From: Pseudomonadota bacterium
Lineage (GTDB): Bacteria; Myxococcota_A; Polyangia; Polyangiales; JAKSBK01
Assembly (NCBI GenBank): GCA_022361155.1
Contig: JAKSBK010000276.1
Coordinates: forward strand, 1 to 37,417
DNA length: 37,417 nt
Direction of reading: 5' to 3'
The notes under the pieces were generated by a model. That model saw only the letters and a program-made list of their open reading frames with translations. It ran no database searches and was not told the DNA's origin. Shown one piece after another: positions 1 through 7,829 of the stretch (position 1 is the first letter of the stretch; every line of letters begins with the position of its first letter). The translations under genes were made by a program, and so were the position numbers.

Positions 1-293
1 AGGATGTCATGTGAGGTTGTGAGCGTGGCTTTGCCCCGGTTATTATCCAGCACGGGGTGTGCAGCCCATACCCCTTCAACTACACGAGGTCAGCCGAGCC
101 AACCAGATGCACCCCACGGGATGCTTACGTGCGGAAGGCGCGTACGGCCGCGCAAGAAATACCGCGCCGTATTCTGTTGCTCAGGCAGCCATTGGGTTCT
201 CGCGAGAGAAACCCATCCACTCGCGCTCGGATCTCCCTTCTTCGAGCTGCTCGCACAATCCATGTGCCTCATGCCGGCCGAGCTTGTTCAAAC
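1..293. other. Window edge, no gene recognised
   Basis: These 293 bases lie beyond the stop codon of the minus-strand lipoprotein gene and run to the window edge. Short reading frames cross them on both strands, but none shows a credible ribosome binding site, signal peptide or family motif. No tRNA-like cloverleaf or strong terminator stem was seen. Confidence 0.5.
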
Positions 294-2078
294 CTAAGGG
301 AGGCATTGCGTAGAAGATTCACATCCATTGCCTGCGTATCCGTCGCAATTCCAGCGTCCCGCGGGACATACGACCCGCGCGCAGAGACCGACTTGGGGGG
401 AACGCGCAAAGCCCAAATCGGAGAAGCTCGTGCACGCGTATCCCGCCGGACAGTAATCCGCCTCAGGCCAGCAAGACCGCCGCAGAGCGCAATAGTGTCC
501 GGGGTAGTCCGACTGAATCTCATCTCCCCTGCACGTGATCCTCTGCTCGGCATTCTGACACGTGAGGCCCTGGAAGACATTGCCTACACACTGCTCCTCC
601 AACGAGCCACAATCTTGGCTTTTCTCGCAGGTCGCCACGCAGGATCCAGACACGCATGCTTTGTTGCCTGTGCACGTACCACCGCAGCTGTCGGCCCGTA
701 CGCAGGCGAGATCGCCCCCGAGAAGCCCTGGGACCCCGATTCCCTCGCAAGACTGTCCGGTGTTCTGTCCGGGGTTACAGTCGGCGGTGGTCGTACAGGC
801 GGCCAGGCAAATGCCGGTGTGGCAACGCCCGGAGTCGCACTCGTCCGCGTCTGTACACGGATCACCCGGCTGAACGCTGCCCGGAGCGATGCACTCACCC
901 CATAGGTTTGTTGGCCTGCGCGACCCGAATCCACAAACGAGCCCTGCAGGGCAATCGGAATCGCCGAGGCAGTGCAGGACGGGCCGGCACACCGAGGCGT
1001 GGGCGTTCTGGGCGTTCGTATCGCACTGAAAACGCGGCTGCCCGTATCTTGATGGTACTGGACACTCCTGGCTCGACGTGCAGCCGATGCCGCAAATGTC
1101 GCGGTCATCGCACACGCACTCGTTGTTCCAGCACCCGTAGCCGGCGGGGCAGGGGGTCAGGAGGTTGCAGACCATCCCACCGCGCACGCATCTGCCGTCC
1201 GAGGCGCGGCAGGTGTCTTCCGGGACCAGGCAGGCGTCCTGACCGGACGGACACACGCCCTGACCGCCCGGAGGCTGAACGTGAGCGAACACTCGAATCA
1301 AGGCCGGCGAGCCCGTTTCTACCATTGCCGTGGCCGAAAGCTGGTTCAAGCCAGCATCGGGGCCAAGCGTCCAGTCGACCCGCGCGCGGCCGTCGGCATC
1401 GCTGCTCACGGTGCCGGGAGCGACGGATCCGTCGCCGGCAGTGACAGCGAAAGTAACCTCGACACCCGAGACTGGGTTGTCGTACTTGTCCCTGACGATC
1501 GCGACGGGCTGCACGGTCGCTTTCGGCTCGAAGGGGCCCGCAAACTGAAAATGCGGGTCGAATCCCAGTCTGTAGGCAGAGCCCGGCACGGCGGTGGCGG
1601 TGAACTTCGCAAAGATCTGCTTTCCGGTTTTCGGATCGACCGCCCGCGCTTCGAGCGTTTGCTGGAGCTCGGCTCGCGCACCCAGGGTCCAGAAATCGCT
1701 TGCGAGTCCTTGCCGGTTGGTGCGGGCGACCCCGGCGAACACCTTGCCGTTGAGCGGATCGTGGACGACGCCGTTGCCGATGACGATTGTGCCACCCATG
1801 CCGCCGATGCCGAGTATCGGGTACTCGCTCTCGGTCGTCACGACGAAATTGACTGTTCGGTTCCTGAGCGGCCGCCCGTTTTTCCTTACGACCTTGACGA
1901 CCAGGGGCTGCGCAAGCTCGGTCCCGACTTCACCCGTCTGCCCGTCGCCGCTGACGATGAGCATTGACGCCTGCACGGCTATATCCCCTTCGACCTCCGA
2001 CTGCCCGATGCAGCCGCCGAGTAAGACCACGATCAGCGCCGCTACCGGCGCCAGCCACCTGCCTGTGCACATATTCAT
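294..2078 (-). CDS. Large lipoprotein with Ig-like domains and a Cys-rich C-terminal half
   Basis: The protein has 594 residues and is predicted to be a surface-anchored lipoprotein. A short basic start is followed by a hydrophobic segment ending in the lipobox LLGGC near residue 23. Residues about 30-260 hold two beta-sandwich (Big/invasin-like) modules, judged from phrases such as KNGRPLRNRTVNF and DKYDNPVSGVEVTF. The rest carries dozens of cysteines in short EGF-like or dickkopf-like spacings (CPAGYGC, CDDRDICGIGC). The start is fixed by a strong Shine-Dalgarno at 2081-2092. The ATG overlaps the stop codon of the upstream AraC-type regulator, so the two are probably translated together. 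Proteins of this build are common in myxobacteria and usually have no known function; binding or adhesion at the outer membrane is inferred from the domains only. Confidence 0.85.
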   Translation of the reverse strand: MNMCTGRWLAPVAALIVVLLGGCIGQSEVEGDIAVQASMLIVSGDGQTGEVGTELAQPLVVKVVRKNGRPLRNRTVNFVVTTESEYPILGIGGMGGTIVIGNGVVHDPLNGKVFAGVARTNRQGLASDFWTLGARAELQQTLEARAVDPKTGKQIFAKFTATAVPGSAYRLGFDPHFQFAGPFEPKATVQPVAIVRDKYDNPVSGVEVTFAVTAGDGSVAPGTVSSDADGRARVDWTLGPDAGLNQLSATAMVETGSPALIRVFAHVQPPGGQGVCPSGQDACLVPEDTCRASDGRCVRGGMVCNLLTPCPAGYGCWNNECVCDDRDICGIGCTSSQECPVPSRYGQPRFQCDTNAQNAHASVCRPVLHCLGDSDCPAGLVCGFGSRRPTNLWGECIAPGSVQPGDPCTDADECDSGRCHTGICLAACTTTADCNPGQNTGQSCEGIGVPGLLGGDLACVRADSCGGTCTGNKACVSGSCVATCEKSQDCGSLEEQCVGNVFQGLTCQNAEQRITCRGDEIQSDYPGHYCALRRSCWPEADYCPAGYACTSFSDLGFARSPQVGLCARVVCPAGRWNCDGYAGNGCESSTQCLP

Positions 2079-3082
2079 AGCTCCTTCCTCCTGAAGGCCG
2101 AGAGATTCCTGCATCCTCGGACTTTCCGATGCGGCCCGCCATGCCACCGCGGGCGGATGGACACAACTGGATCGTGAAACCGGCTCCAGTAGCAGCCTGG
2201 CGTGAAGCCCACCATGTTTCGAAACACTTTCGTCATGTGCGGCTGATCGGCGAAGCCAGCCGCCAGCGCGATTTGCGCCAAGCTGCTGGCACGTCCGGGC
2301 TGCTTTCGCGCTTCAGCACCCCGGATCGCCGCCATGGCCCGCTCCACCCGGATCCGCTGCCTAAACGCGGACGGAGGCAACCCGTACTCGAGCTTGAAGG
2401 CGCGGGTCAACTCGTAAGGCTTGATGTCCCGCACGCTGCAAAACGAGTCCAGTCTGGTTTCGTCGTGACAGTCGGCTAACGCCGCCCGGAGCTCGCGGGC
2501 TTCTGGGCTCCTGCGGTGCGCGTCGCGGTGGCTCGTCGCGCCCGGCCGCTGCTCGAATCCGCGCAGGGCATCGAAGAACGCAAACAGGGCCTTGAGCGGC
2601 TCGAGCTCCTCACCGGAATTCGTCGGACTTGTGGTCTGGTCGAGTGCCTGGACCACACGGTACATCGCCTGCCACAGGCGGGGATCGTCCAGCTGTTGCC
2701 GGTAGGTTCGCGGCTCGGCGAGACCCCACCTCTCGAGCGCATCCGGTTCGAGCCTCAGGACGCGAAAATCGGCGAGGGGCAGTTGCTCGGTCACGTGCGT
2801 GTCGCCGGGCAGCAGGACCATCAACGACCTGGGCTGCATCCTATAGATCTTGCGGTCAAGCCTCCACCTCTGTCCGGGCCAACGCTCCATGCGTATCGCA
2901 ATACAGAAGGTCAGCGAGCTGTGGAACAGGGACCACAAGCGTCTGGAGCGCGTCACGGTCCACTGCTCGGCGCCCAGCCTAGGGTAGTAGTCGACCACGA
3001 CCCGCTCGGCCGATGCGGGATGATGGTCAGGGCCGCAGGCAGCCGCTTGGTCTTCAGACAGCCGAGTCCTTGTCCGCTTCAT
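2075..3082 (-). CDS. AraC-family transcriptional regulator
   Basis: This 335-residue protein carries a C-terminal double helix-turn-helix typical of AraC/XylS regulators, at about residues 205-300. The two HTH segments are around IKPYELTRAFKLEYGLPPSAF and SLAQIALAAGFADQPHMTKVF, followed by the usual G-F-T-P turn. The N-terminal half (about 30-190) looks like a cupin-type sensing domain, as in AraC proteins that begin with a short arm and a beta barrel, but no ligand can be named. About 40 basic residues follow the DNA-binding domain. The stop TGA overlaps the start ATG of the lipoprotein gene (ATGA), so regulator and lipoprotein form a coupled pair. The regulator may control its own operon, but no operator was identified. 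Confidence 0.88.
   Translation of the reverse strand: MKRTRTRLSEDQAAACGPDHHPASAERVVVDYYPRLGAEQWTVTRSRRLWSLFHSSLTFCIAIRMERWPGQRWRLDRKIYRMQPRSLMVLLPGDTHVTEQLPLADFRVLRLEPDALERWGLAEPRTYRQQLDDPRLWQAMYRVVQALDQTTSPTNSGEELEPLKALFAFFDALRGFEQRPGATSHRDAHRRSPEARELRAALADCHDETRLDSFCSVRDIKPYELTRAFKLEYGLPPSAFRQRIRVERAMAAIRGAEARKQPGRASSLAQIALAAGFADQPHMTKVFRNMVGFTPGCYWSRFHDPVVSIRPRWHGGPHRKVRGCRNLSAFRRKEL
2081..2092 (-). promoter_or_regulatory. Ribosome binding site that sets the lipoprotein start
   Basis: On the minus strand the sequence reads AGGAGGAAGGAGCTATG. AGGAGG lies 8 bases and AAGGAG 2 bases before the ATG at 2078. This doubled Shine-Dalgarno rules out the longer in-frame start at 2147. It lies inside the last codons of the araC-type gene, so the lipoprotein can be initiated while that gene is being translated. 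Confidence 0.75.
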
Positions 3083-3772
3083 CTACGGTTCCACCGGTCG
3101 TGGTGATTGCTCTGCACTCCCTACCGGTGCAGTTCGCCACTCCCTCGTTTCCGGATGCCGAACCTATATCCGTTCGTTCCGACCGCCAAGATGCTGGCGC
3201 GCGCGGTATCCAGGAGAGCGCCAAAAAAATGCAAGGCGGTACAAGGATCGCACCGGTGTAGTCTTCTCCCTACCCGGTGTCAGCGACGCAGGGCTCCCCA
3301 GCTCCTCGGCTCTCCACGCTAATGTCCTGTATCCGAAATCCCGCACATAATTCGCCGGCCCTTGACACCGCTCACGCCATCGATCGCCGTTTGGCCATCT
3401 CCTGGAAATAGCGATGCACTGCATCGAAATTGAACCGCAGCCTGCGTCGATTCGATGACCCGAGCGTCGCCAATTGCTCGCCGACTTATGTACGTAATCA
3501 CGGATACAGGACACTAAGGCGTCGGGTCGGTTCACAATCGCGTTTCCCGCGGGTCCGCCATTCCCGCATATTCGACTGAGACCTTGACCCTACTAAAGCG
3601 GGTCCTGGCAACCGCAGTGCAGGCCAACCGTGCTCCGCCTCGCTTGCCATGAAGACCCCCCTCAACGTCGTACAAGCCCTTACCGGGCAAGGTGCTGCTG
3701 CGGCTGGGCAGCCGCCCGCTGCTCGCGTGCATGCTGGATCAGGTGCGCGCAGCGGATGCGTCGCCGTGCGGG
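3083..3772. other. 690-bp intergenic region carrying a MITE-like element
   Basis: No convincing gene lies here. Reading frames of 60-120 codons exist on the minus strand, but they run through the inverted repeats described below and have no family resemblance. The AraC-type gene start (3082) and the VOC gene stop (3773) bound the region. Apart from the 191-bp inverted-repeat element nothing structured was seen. Confidence 0.5.
3319..3517. mobile_element. 191-bp MITE-like element with CTAA target duplication
   Basis: The element runs from 3323 to 3513. Its ends are perfect 13-bp inverted repeats (TGTCCTGTATCCG at 3323-3335, its complement at 3501-3513). The inverted match continues inward with mismatches: 29 of the first 38 positions agree, and shorter blocks (CGCTC, CATCGA) match beyond that. 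It is flanked by CTAA at 3319-3322 and 3514-3517, which fits a 4-bp target-site duplication. It has no transposase and is too short to encode one. The best reading is a miniature inverted-repeat element mobilised in trans by an IS with the same ends. The parent IS is not in this window and its family is unknown to me. Confidence 0.75.
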
Positions 3773-4567
3773 CTAGTCGGTCGGCACCAGCATCTGGATC
3801 AGGACGAAGTGACCGCCTTGGGGGTCGTGGACGATGGCGAAGCGGGCGAAGTCCTTCATTTCGATCGTTGGACCGTCCTGGCTGCCGCCGAGGTTCTTGA
3901 GCCGCTCGAGGGAGGCGTCCAGGTCGCCGACGCTGAAGTAGACCGCCCAGTGGGGCGGCACCGGGCCCCACTCCTTTTGGATCTCGAGCATGCCGGCAGC
4001 CGGCCGCTCGCCGTTCTTGAAGCTGGTGTAGTCTTGACCGGTGGCACCTTTCTGCACCTCGGAGGTCCAGCCCAACAGGCTTTGATAGAAGTTCTTGGCA
4101 GCCGCAGTATCGGTGGTTTGGAGCTCGTTCCAGCTCCAGCAGCCCGGCTCGTTGACCAGCATGGTTCGGTCGTCTTCTTTGGGCTGCCATAGCGACAATA
4201 CCGCCCCCTGAGGGTCCTTGATCACGGCCATGCGCCCGATGGTCATCACGTCAAAGGCCGGCTGCAGGATCTCGGCTCCGAGCTCCTTGGCGCGTGCCGC
4301 CGCTTGATCCGCGCTGTCGACCGCCACGTAGCTAGCCCAGTGGGGCGGCACGCCTTGACTGCGCATCTGCTCGTTCATGCCGTAGGCCCCGCACACGCTC
4401 TTGCCTTGCTTGAAGAACATGGTGTAGGTGCCTGCATCCCCTGCCGGCATGTCCTGCGCGGTCCAACCGAACAGCTCGCTGTAGAAGGCCTTTGCGGCCG
4501 CGGCGTCGGTGGTCGCCAGGTCGACCCAACAGAAACTGCCTGGAGTGTGCGTGCTCAGCTCAGCCAT
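3773..4567 (-). CDS. Two-domain VOC (glyoxalase/bleomycin-resistance fold) protein
   Basis: The protein has 264 residues and two tandem vicinal-oxygen-chelate domains, roughly residues 5-125 and 135-260. Each starts with the pattern W-x-[DE]-L-x-T-x-D-x-x-x-A-x-x-F-Y and ends with a DPQGA/DPQGG turn followed by a short hydrophobic strand. Bacterial proteins of this build are usually small cytosolic enzymes or binding proteins acting on small or toxic molecules; the substrate cannot be read from sequence. The start ATG at 4567 is preferred because AGGAGG lies 9-10 bases upstream; a longer in-frame start at 4603 lacks such a site. It lies downstream of a truncated transporter gene on the same strand. 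Confidence 0.9.
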   Translation of the reverse strand: MAELSTHTPGSFCWVDLATTDAAAAKAFYSELFGWTAQDMPAGDAGTYTMFFKQGKSVCGAYGMNEQMRSQGVPPHWASYVAVDSADQAAARAKELGAEILQPAFDVMTIGRMAVIKDPQGAVLSLWQPKEDDRTMLVNEPGCWSWNELQTTDTAAAKNFYQSLLGWTSEVQKGATGQDYTSFKNGERPAAGMLEIQKEWGPVPPHWAVYFSVGDLDASLERLKNLGGSQDGPTIEMKDFARFAIVHDPQGGHFVLIQMLVPTD

Positions 4568-4618
4568 CTGAACGTGCCTCCTGTACTCTCGCCATAAGCG
4601 CATACAAAGCGCTCGTGA

Positions 4619-4975
4619 TCAAGAGCCTTGTTGACCCTGTGCCCCAACCGTGGTCCAACGCAACGAGGCGATCCAGGTCCCGAAGTGCAAGGCCAGCAGC
4701 AGCGAGGCGCCCGAAACCCGGGCGCCGAGGGCGCGATCGCGCAGGCAGGCGTGAAGCCCGGCCAGGACCGCGCCCGGCCCGAGGACGGCGAGCACCGCTG
4801 CGGTCACGGCAACGCGCCCGCCCGCCACGAAGGCCGGATCGACGTCGCCGAGGGCGCGAATCACCACCGCCGCGCTGGAGATCGCGAGCACAGCCGTGGC
4901 CAACCCAAGCGCGAGGCGCGTGGCTTTGGGGCGGCCGTCCACGCCGCTTACCATGGCAGGCGAAAGCTCCAACAT
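4619..4975 (-). pseudogene. Truncated EamA/DMT-family transporter (N-terminal part only)
   Basis: The 118 codons encode three hydrophobic segments matching the start of an EamA (drug/metabolite transporter) domain: a first helix ending in VVIRALG, then DPAFVAGGRVAVTA, then LLLALHFGTWIASLRWTTVG. In full-length members the next residues begin a fourth helix and the protein goes on to about 290-300 residues. Here the frame meets a stop within about 7 residues and the DNA passes directly into the upstream region of the VOC gene. About 60% of the gene therefore appears deleted. The start is uncertain (ATG at 4975 or 4954). It lies back to back with the thioesterase gene. Confidence 0.65.
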
Positions 4976-5029
4976 CCAGCGTGGCTGTCCAAACGCATCC
5001 TCGCTGATCAAAGCAGGTCGCCTGCGTGC

Positions 5030-5035
5030 TATGAG
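5030..5035 (+). promoter_or_regulatory. Possible -10 box for a leaderless tesB-like transcript
   Basis: TATGAG ends 8 bases before the GTG at 5044, and there is no Shine-Dalgarno sequence between them. The spacing would put the transcript start at or next to the start codon. The -35 region is not recognisable. Confidence 0.35.
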
Positions 5036-5043
5036 TGCCCGGC

Positions 5044-5928
5044 GTGACGCGTGCACTCGAGCGGTTGCTGCAGGGCCTGGAGCTACGGGAGCTCGAGCCC
5101 GATGTGTATCAGGGCCGCGCTGGCACGCCGCTCGGTCGCGGGCTCTTCGGGGGTCACGTGGCGGCTCAAGCCTTTATGGCGGCTGGCCGGAGCGTGCACG
5201 ATGCTCATCCGCAGTCGCTGCACGCATACTTCTTGCGCGCAGGCGACGTGCAGCAGCCCATCCGCTACGAGGTGACGCGCAGCAAAGAAGGGCGCGCGTT
5301 CAAGGCGCGCACGGTGTGCGCGGTCCAGGGCGGTCAAGAGATCTTGAGCATGCTGGCGTCGTTTCATGTCGACGAGGTCGGGCCCGAGCATCAGGACTCG
5401 ATGCCCCTCGCGAGCGATCCCGAAGACCTGCCCGCGCTGGCCGAGATTGCCGGCAGAGCGCCGGCACACTGGCCCGCGGAAATCGTACAACATCTTCAGC
5501 GTCCCCACCCCATCGAGCTGCGTTTCGACGAGCCTCGGGACCCGCTCGGCTCCCAGGACCGGGTGCCCCGCCAGCGCGTGTGGATCCGCACGAACGGTGC
5601 GCTTCCCGCAGATCCATTGCTGCATGCCGCCATGCTGGTTTATGCGTCGGACTTGACCCTGCTTGGAGCGGCTGTCCGCGCCCAGGGCCAACCCCTGTGG
5701 ACTCGTGTGCTTCGCCTCGCCAGCCTGGACCACGCGTTGTGGTTTCACACGAGTCCGTGCTTCGACGGCTGGGTGCTCTACGATCAGCACAGTCCGGCCG
5801 CTGCCAGCGGGCGCGGCCTGGCGCTTGGGCGCATGTTTGCGAGCAACGGCCGGCTGCTCGCCAGCGTAGCGCAGGAAGGGCTGCTCAGACCGCGTCCGGG
5901 TTTTTCGGAAATGCGAGCGACGGACTAG
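5044..5928 (+). CDS. tesB: Acyl-CoA thioesterase II (TesB-type)
   Basis: The 294-residue protein aligns by eye along its whole length with TesB-type thioesterases, which hydrolyse acyl-CoA to free fatty acid and CoA. It has two hotdog domains. Diagnostic stretches are LFGGHVAAQAF near the N-terminus, LHAYFLRAGD, the inter-domain QRVWIRTNG, the second-domain YASDLTLLG, and SLDHALWFH with the conserved D-H near the C-terminus. The start GTG at 5044 is chosen because VTRALERLL matches where the family begins; an in-frame GTG at 5035 would add three residues. The length is as expected (E. coli TesB 286). It is transcribed away from the truncated transporter and appears to be a single-gene unit. 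Confidence 0.92.
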   Translation: MTRALERLLQGLELRELEPDVYQGRAGTPLGRGLFGGHVAAQAFMAAGRSVHDAHPQSLHAYFLRAGDVQQPIRYEVTRSKEGRAFKARTVCAVQGGQEILSMLASFHVDEVGPEHQDSMPLASDPEDLPALAEIAGRAPAHWPAEIVQHLQRPHPIELRFDEPRDPLGSQDRVPRQRVWIRTNGALPADPLLHAAMLVYASDLTLLGAAVRAQGQPLWTRVLRLASLDHALWFHTSPCFDGWVLYDQHSPAAASGRGLALGRMFASNGRLLASVAQEGLLRPRPGFSEMRATD

Positions 5929-6024
5929 CGAGGTTCATGAGTGAGACCCGTTTTTTGTAGCTGCCAACTCCGGACCGGAACGTGTGATCCGTGGTAGTAC
6001 TGTCCTGGCTCCCTGATTTCGTAC

Positions 6025-6162
6025 ATGAGGCACGATCACGATCACGACCACGACTACGACTACGACTACGACTACGACTACGACTACGACTACGACTACG
6101 ACTACGACTACGACTACGACTACGACCACGACTACGACCACGACTACGACTACGATGTGTGA
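6025..6162 (+). repeat. Hexanucleotide microsatellite (TACGAC type), 21 units
   Basis: From 6031 to 6156 the sequence is 21 uninterrupted 6-bp units of the form [CT]ACGA[CT]: four CAC-GA[TC] units, then mostly TACGAC with two CACGAC interspersed near the end. Read from the ATG at 6025 the tract encodes a 45-residue peptide M-R-(HD)4-(YD/HD)17-V, ending with TGA at 6160. The other frames give poly-Leu/Arg and poly-Thr, or poly-Val on the minus strand. No ribosome binding site precedes the ATG, so translation is doubtful. The tract lies 54 bp before the dehydrogenase start codon, where length changes could affect its expression. Confidence 0.85.
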
Positions 6163-6215
6163 TCGTTCTCCTGGTACATGGATGCAGGTGTGTAGCAAGC
6201 AGGCAGGTAAGTCGA

Positions 6216-6962
6216 ATGCAACATCCTCAGACAAGCAGGCGGCTAGCTGGCCGCCAAGCCCTGATCACCGCGGCGGGTCAGGGGATCGGGCGGGCGATTG
6301 CCACGGCCTTCGCGAGCGAGGGGGCCGACGTACTGGCCACGGACATCGACCAGGCGGCTTTGACGCAGCTTGACGGCTGCCGGACCCGCATCCTCGATGT
6401 TACCGATGGCGCGGCCGTCCAAGGGCTCGCCTCCGAGCTCGAGACGCTGCACCTGCTCGTCAACTGCGCCGGCTTCGTGCACAGCGGCACGATCCTGGAC
6501 TGCGACGAGAAGGCATGGGATTTTTCCTTCAACGTCAACGTCAAAGGCATGTACCTGGTCACCCGCGCCTTGCTGCCCAAGATGCTTGCCTCCGGCGGCG
6601 GCTCGATCATCAACCTTTCATCCGTGGCGAGCTCGATCAAAGGCGTGCCGAACCGTTTCGCGTACGGCAGCAGCAAGGCGGCCATCGTCGGGTTGACCAA
6701 GGCCGTTGCGGCCGATTACGTCGCGCAGGGGATTCGCTGCAACGCGATCTGCCCCGGCACGGTGCAGTCCCCCTCGCTCGAGGCGCGGCTGGCAGCGACC
6801 GGGGACTACGAAAAAGCACGGGCCGATTTCGTGGCCCGCCAGCCCATGGGTCGGATCGGTCGGCCCGAGGAGATCGCGGAGCTCGCGGTCTACTTGGCGT
6901 CCGATTTGTCGGCCTACGCCACGGGTCAGAACTTCGTTATCGATGGAGGTTGGACGGCATGA
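6216..6962 (+). CDS. SDR dehydrogenase, 2-keto-3-deoxy-L-fuconate dehydrogenase-like
   Basis: The 248-residue protein is a classical short-chain dehydrogenase/reductase. It has an N-terminal cofactor loop (TAAGQGIGRA), a D at the end of beta-2 (ATDID, suggesting NAD preference), the NCAG motif, the catalytic Ser (NLSSVASS), and the Y-x-x-x-K pair in AYGSSKAA. It strongly resembles the DHRS6/BDH2 subgroup (GFVHSGTILDC, KGVPNRFAYG, GIRCNAICPGTV). Bacterial members often oxidise 2-keto-3-deoxy-L-fuconate. The ATG at 6216 follows AGGCAGG by about 8 bases; the longer frame upstream runs through the microsatellite and is rejected. The stop overlaps the next gene's start (ATGA). The FAH-family neighbour supports a sugar-acid role, but 3-hydroxybutyrate dehydrogenase activity remains possible. 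Confidence 0.88.
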   Translation: MQHPQTSRRLAGRQALITAAGQGIGRAIATAFASEGADVLATDIDQAALTQLDGCRTRILDVTDGAAVQGLASELETLHLLVNCAGFVHSGTILDCDEKAWDFSFNVNVKGMYLVTRALLPKMLASGGGSIINLSSVASSIKGVPNRFAYGSSKAAIVGLTKAVAADYVAQGIRCNAICPGTVQSPSLEARLAATGDYEKARADFVARQPMGRIGRPEEIAELAVYLASDLSAYATGQNFVIDGGWTA

Positions 6963-7804
6963 AACTGCTACGCTTCGGTCCTGCTGGTCAGGAAAAACCG
7001 GGAATCCTCGACGGCGAGGGCGGCATTCGGGACCTGTCGGCCATCGTGGATGACATCGCTGGAGCGCAGCTGACGCGGCAAGGGTTGGCGCGCCTTGCCG
7101 AGGTGAGGCCCGAGGAGCTACCCAAGGTGGGCGCAGACGTGCGCATTGGACCGTGCGTCGGCCGCGTGGGCAAGTTCATCTGCATCGGCTTGAACTACCG
7201 GGACCACGCCAGGGAGTCCAACTTGGAGCTGCCGAGCGAGCCGGTGGTCTTCGCCAAGTGGACCAGCGCGATTTGTGGTCCCAACGACACCGTCATCAAG
7301 CCCCGGGGCAGCACGAAACTGGATTGGGAGGTGGAGCTCGGCGTGGTGATCGGGGACGGGGGCGGCTACATCGACGAGCGCGACGCAGGCAAGCATATCG
7401 CCGGCTACTGCGTAATCAACGACGTTTCGGAGCGTAACTTTCAGCTAGAGCGGGGAGGGCAGTGGGACAAGGGCAAGGGGTCAGACCACTTCGGACCCAT
7501 CGGCCCTTGGCTCGTCACCCATGACGAGATCGGCGACGACCCCTCGTTACCGCTCTGGCTCGAAGTCAACGGGCGGCGATTTCAGTCGAGCAATACCAAC
7601 AATATGGAGTTTCAACCGAACTTCATCGTCCATTACCTCAGTCAGTTCATGAGCCTGCAACCGGGCGATGTAATCTCGACAGGCACGCCTGCCGGCGTGG
7701 GGCTGGGGCAGGATCCTCCCATCTATCTGAACCCCGGCGATACGATGCGGTTGGGAATCGAGGGCCTCGGCATGCAGGAGCAGACGGTCAGCAGTGCAGA
7801 CTAG
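6959..7804 (+). CDS. FAH-family hydrolase, probably 2,4-diketo-3-deoxy-L-fuconate hydrolase
   Basis: The 281-residue protein belongs to the fumarylacetoacetate hydrolase family, which cleaves C-C bonds in 2,4-diketo acids with a divalent metal. The fold core shows GKFICIGLNYRDHA, the metal-binding E-x-E (DWEVELGVVIG), a D in CVINDVSERNFQ, the K in KGSDHFGPIGPW and the closing motif VISTGTPAGVG. The short N-terminal domain (about residues 1-65) starts MKLLRFGPAGQEKPG, typical of proteins annotated as ureidoglycolate lyase or as the last enzyme of the non-phosphorylated L-fucose route. Its start overlaps the dehydrogenase stop (ATGA). The pair would convert 2-keto-3-deoxy-L-fuconate to pyruvate and lactate if the assignment holds. 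Upstream pathway enzymes are not in the window. Confidence 0.88.
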   Translation: MKLLRFGPAGQEKPGILDGEGGIRDLSAIVDDIAGAQLTRQGLARLAEVRPEELPKVGADVRIGPCVGRVGKFICIGLNYRDHARESNLELPSEPVVFAKWTSAICGPNDTVIKPRGSTKLDWEVELGVVIGDGGGYIDERDAGKHIAGYCVINDVSERNFQLERGGQWDKGKGSDHFGPIGPWLVTHDEIGDDPSLPLWLEVNGRRFQSSNTNNMEFQPNFIVHYLSQFMSLQPGDVISTGTPAGVGLGQDPPIYLNPGDTMRLGIEGLGMQEQTVSSAD

Positions 7805-7829
7805 GAACCAGGAACCAGGGAATCCGGTC

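Noticed and set aside
3164-3535. 123-codon minus-strand frame spanning the MITE
   Set aside because: It crosses both inverted repeats of the element, has no ribosome binding site or family resemblance, and its composition follows the repeats.
5991-6215. Long in-frame N-terminal extension of the SDR gene through the microsatellite (poly-Leu/Arg)
   Set aside because: The extension only reads the hexamer repeat in a frame giving alternating Leu-Arg. The ATG at 6216 has a ribosome binding site and gives the normal family start.
5935-6234. Minus-strand poly-valine reading frame of 99 codons
   Set aside because: It is the reverse reading of the microsatellite and has no signal, ribosome binding site or neighbours on that strand.
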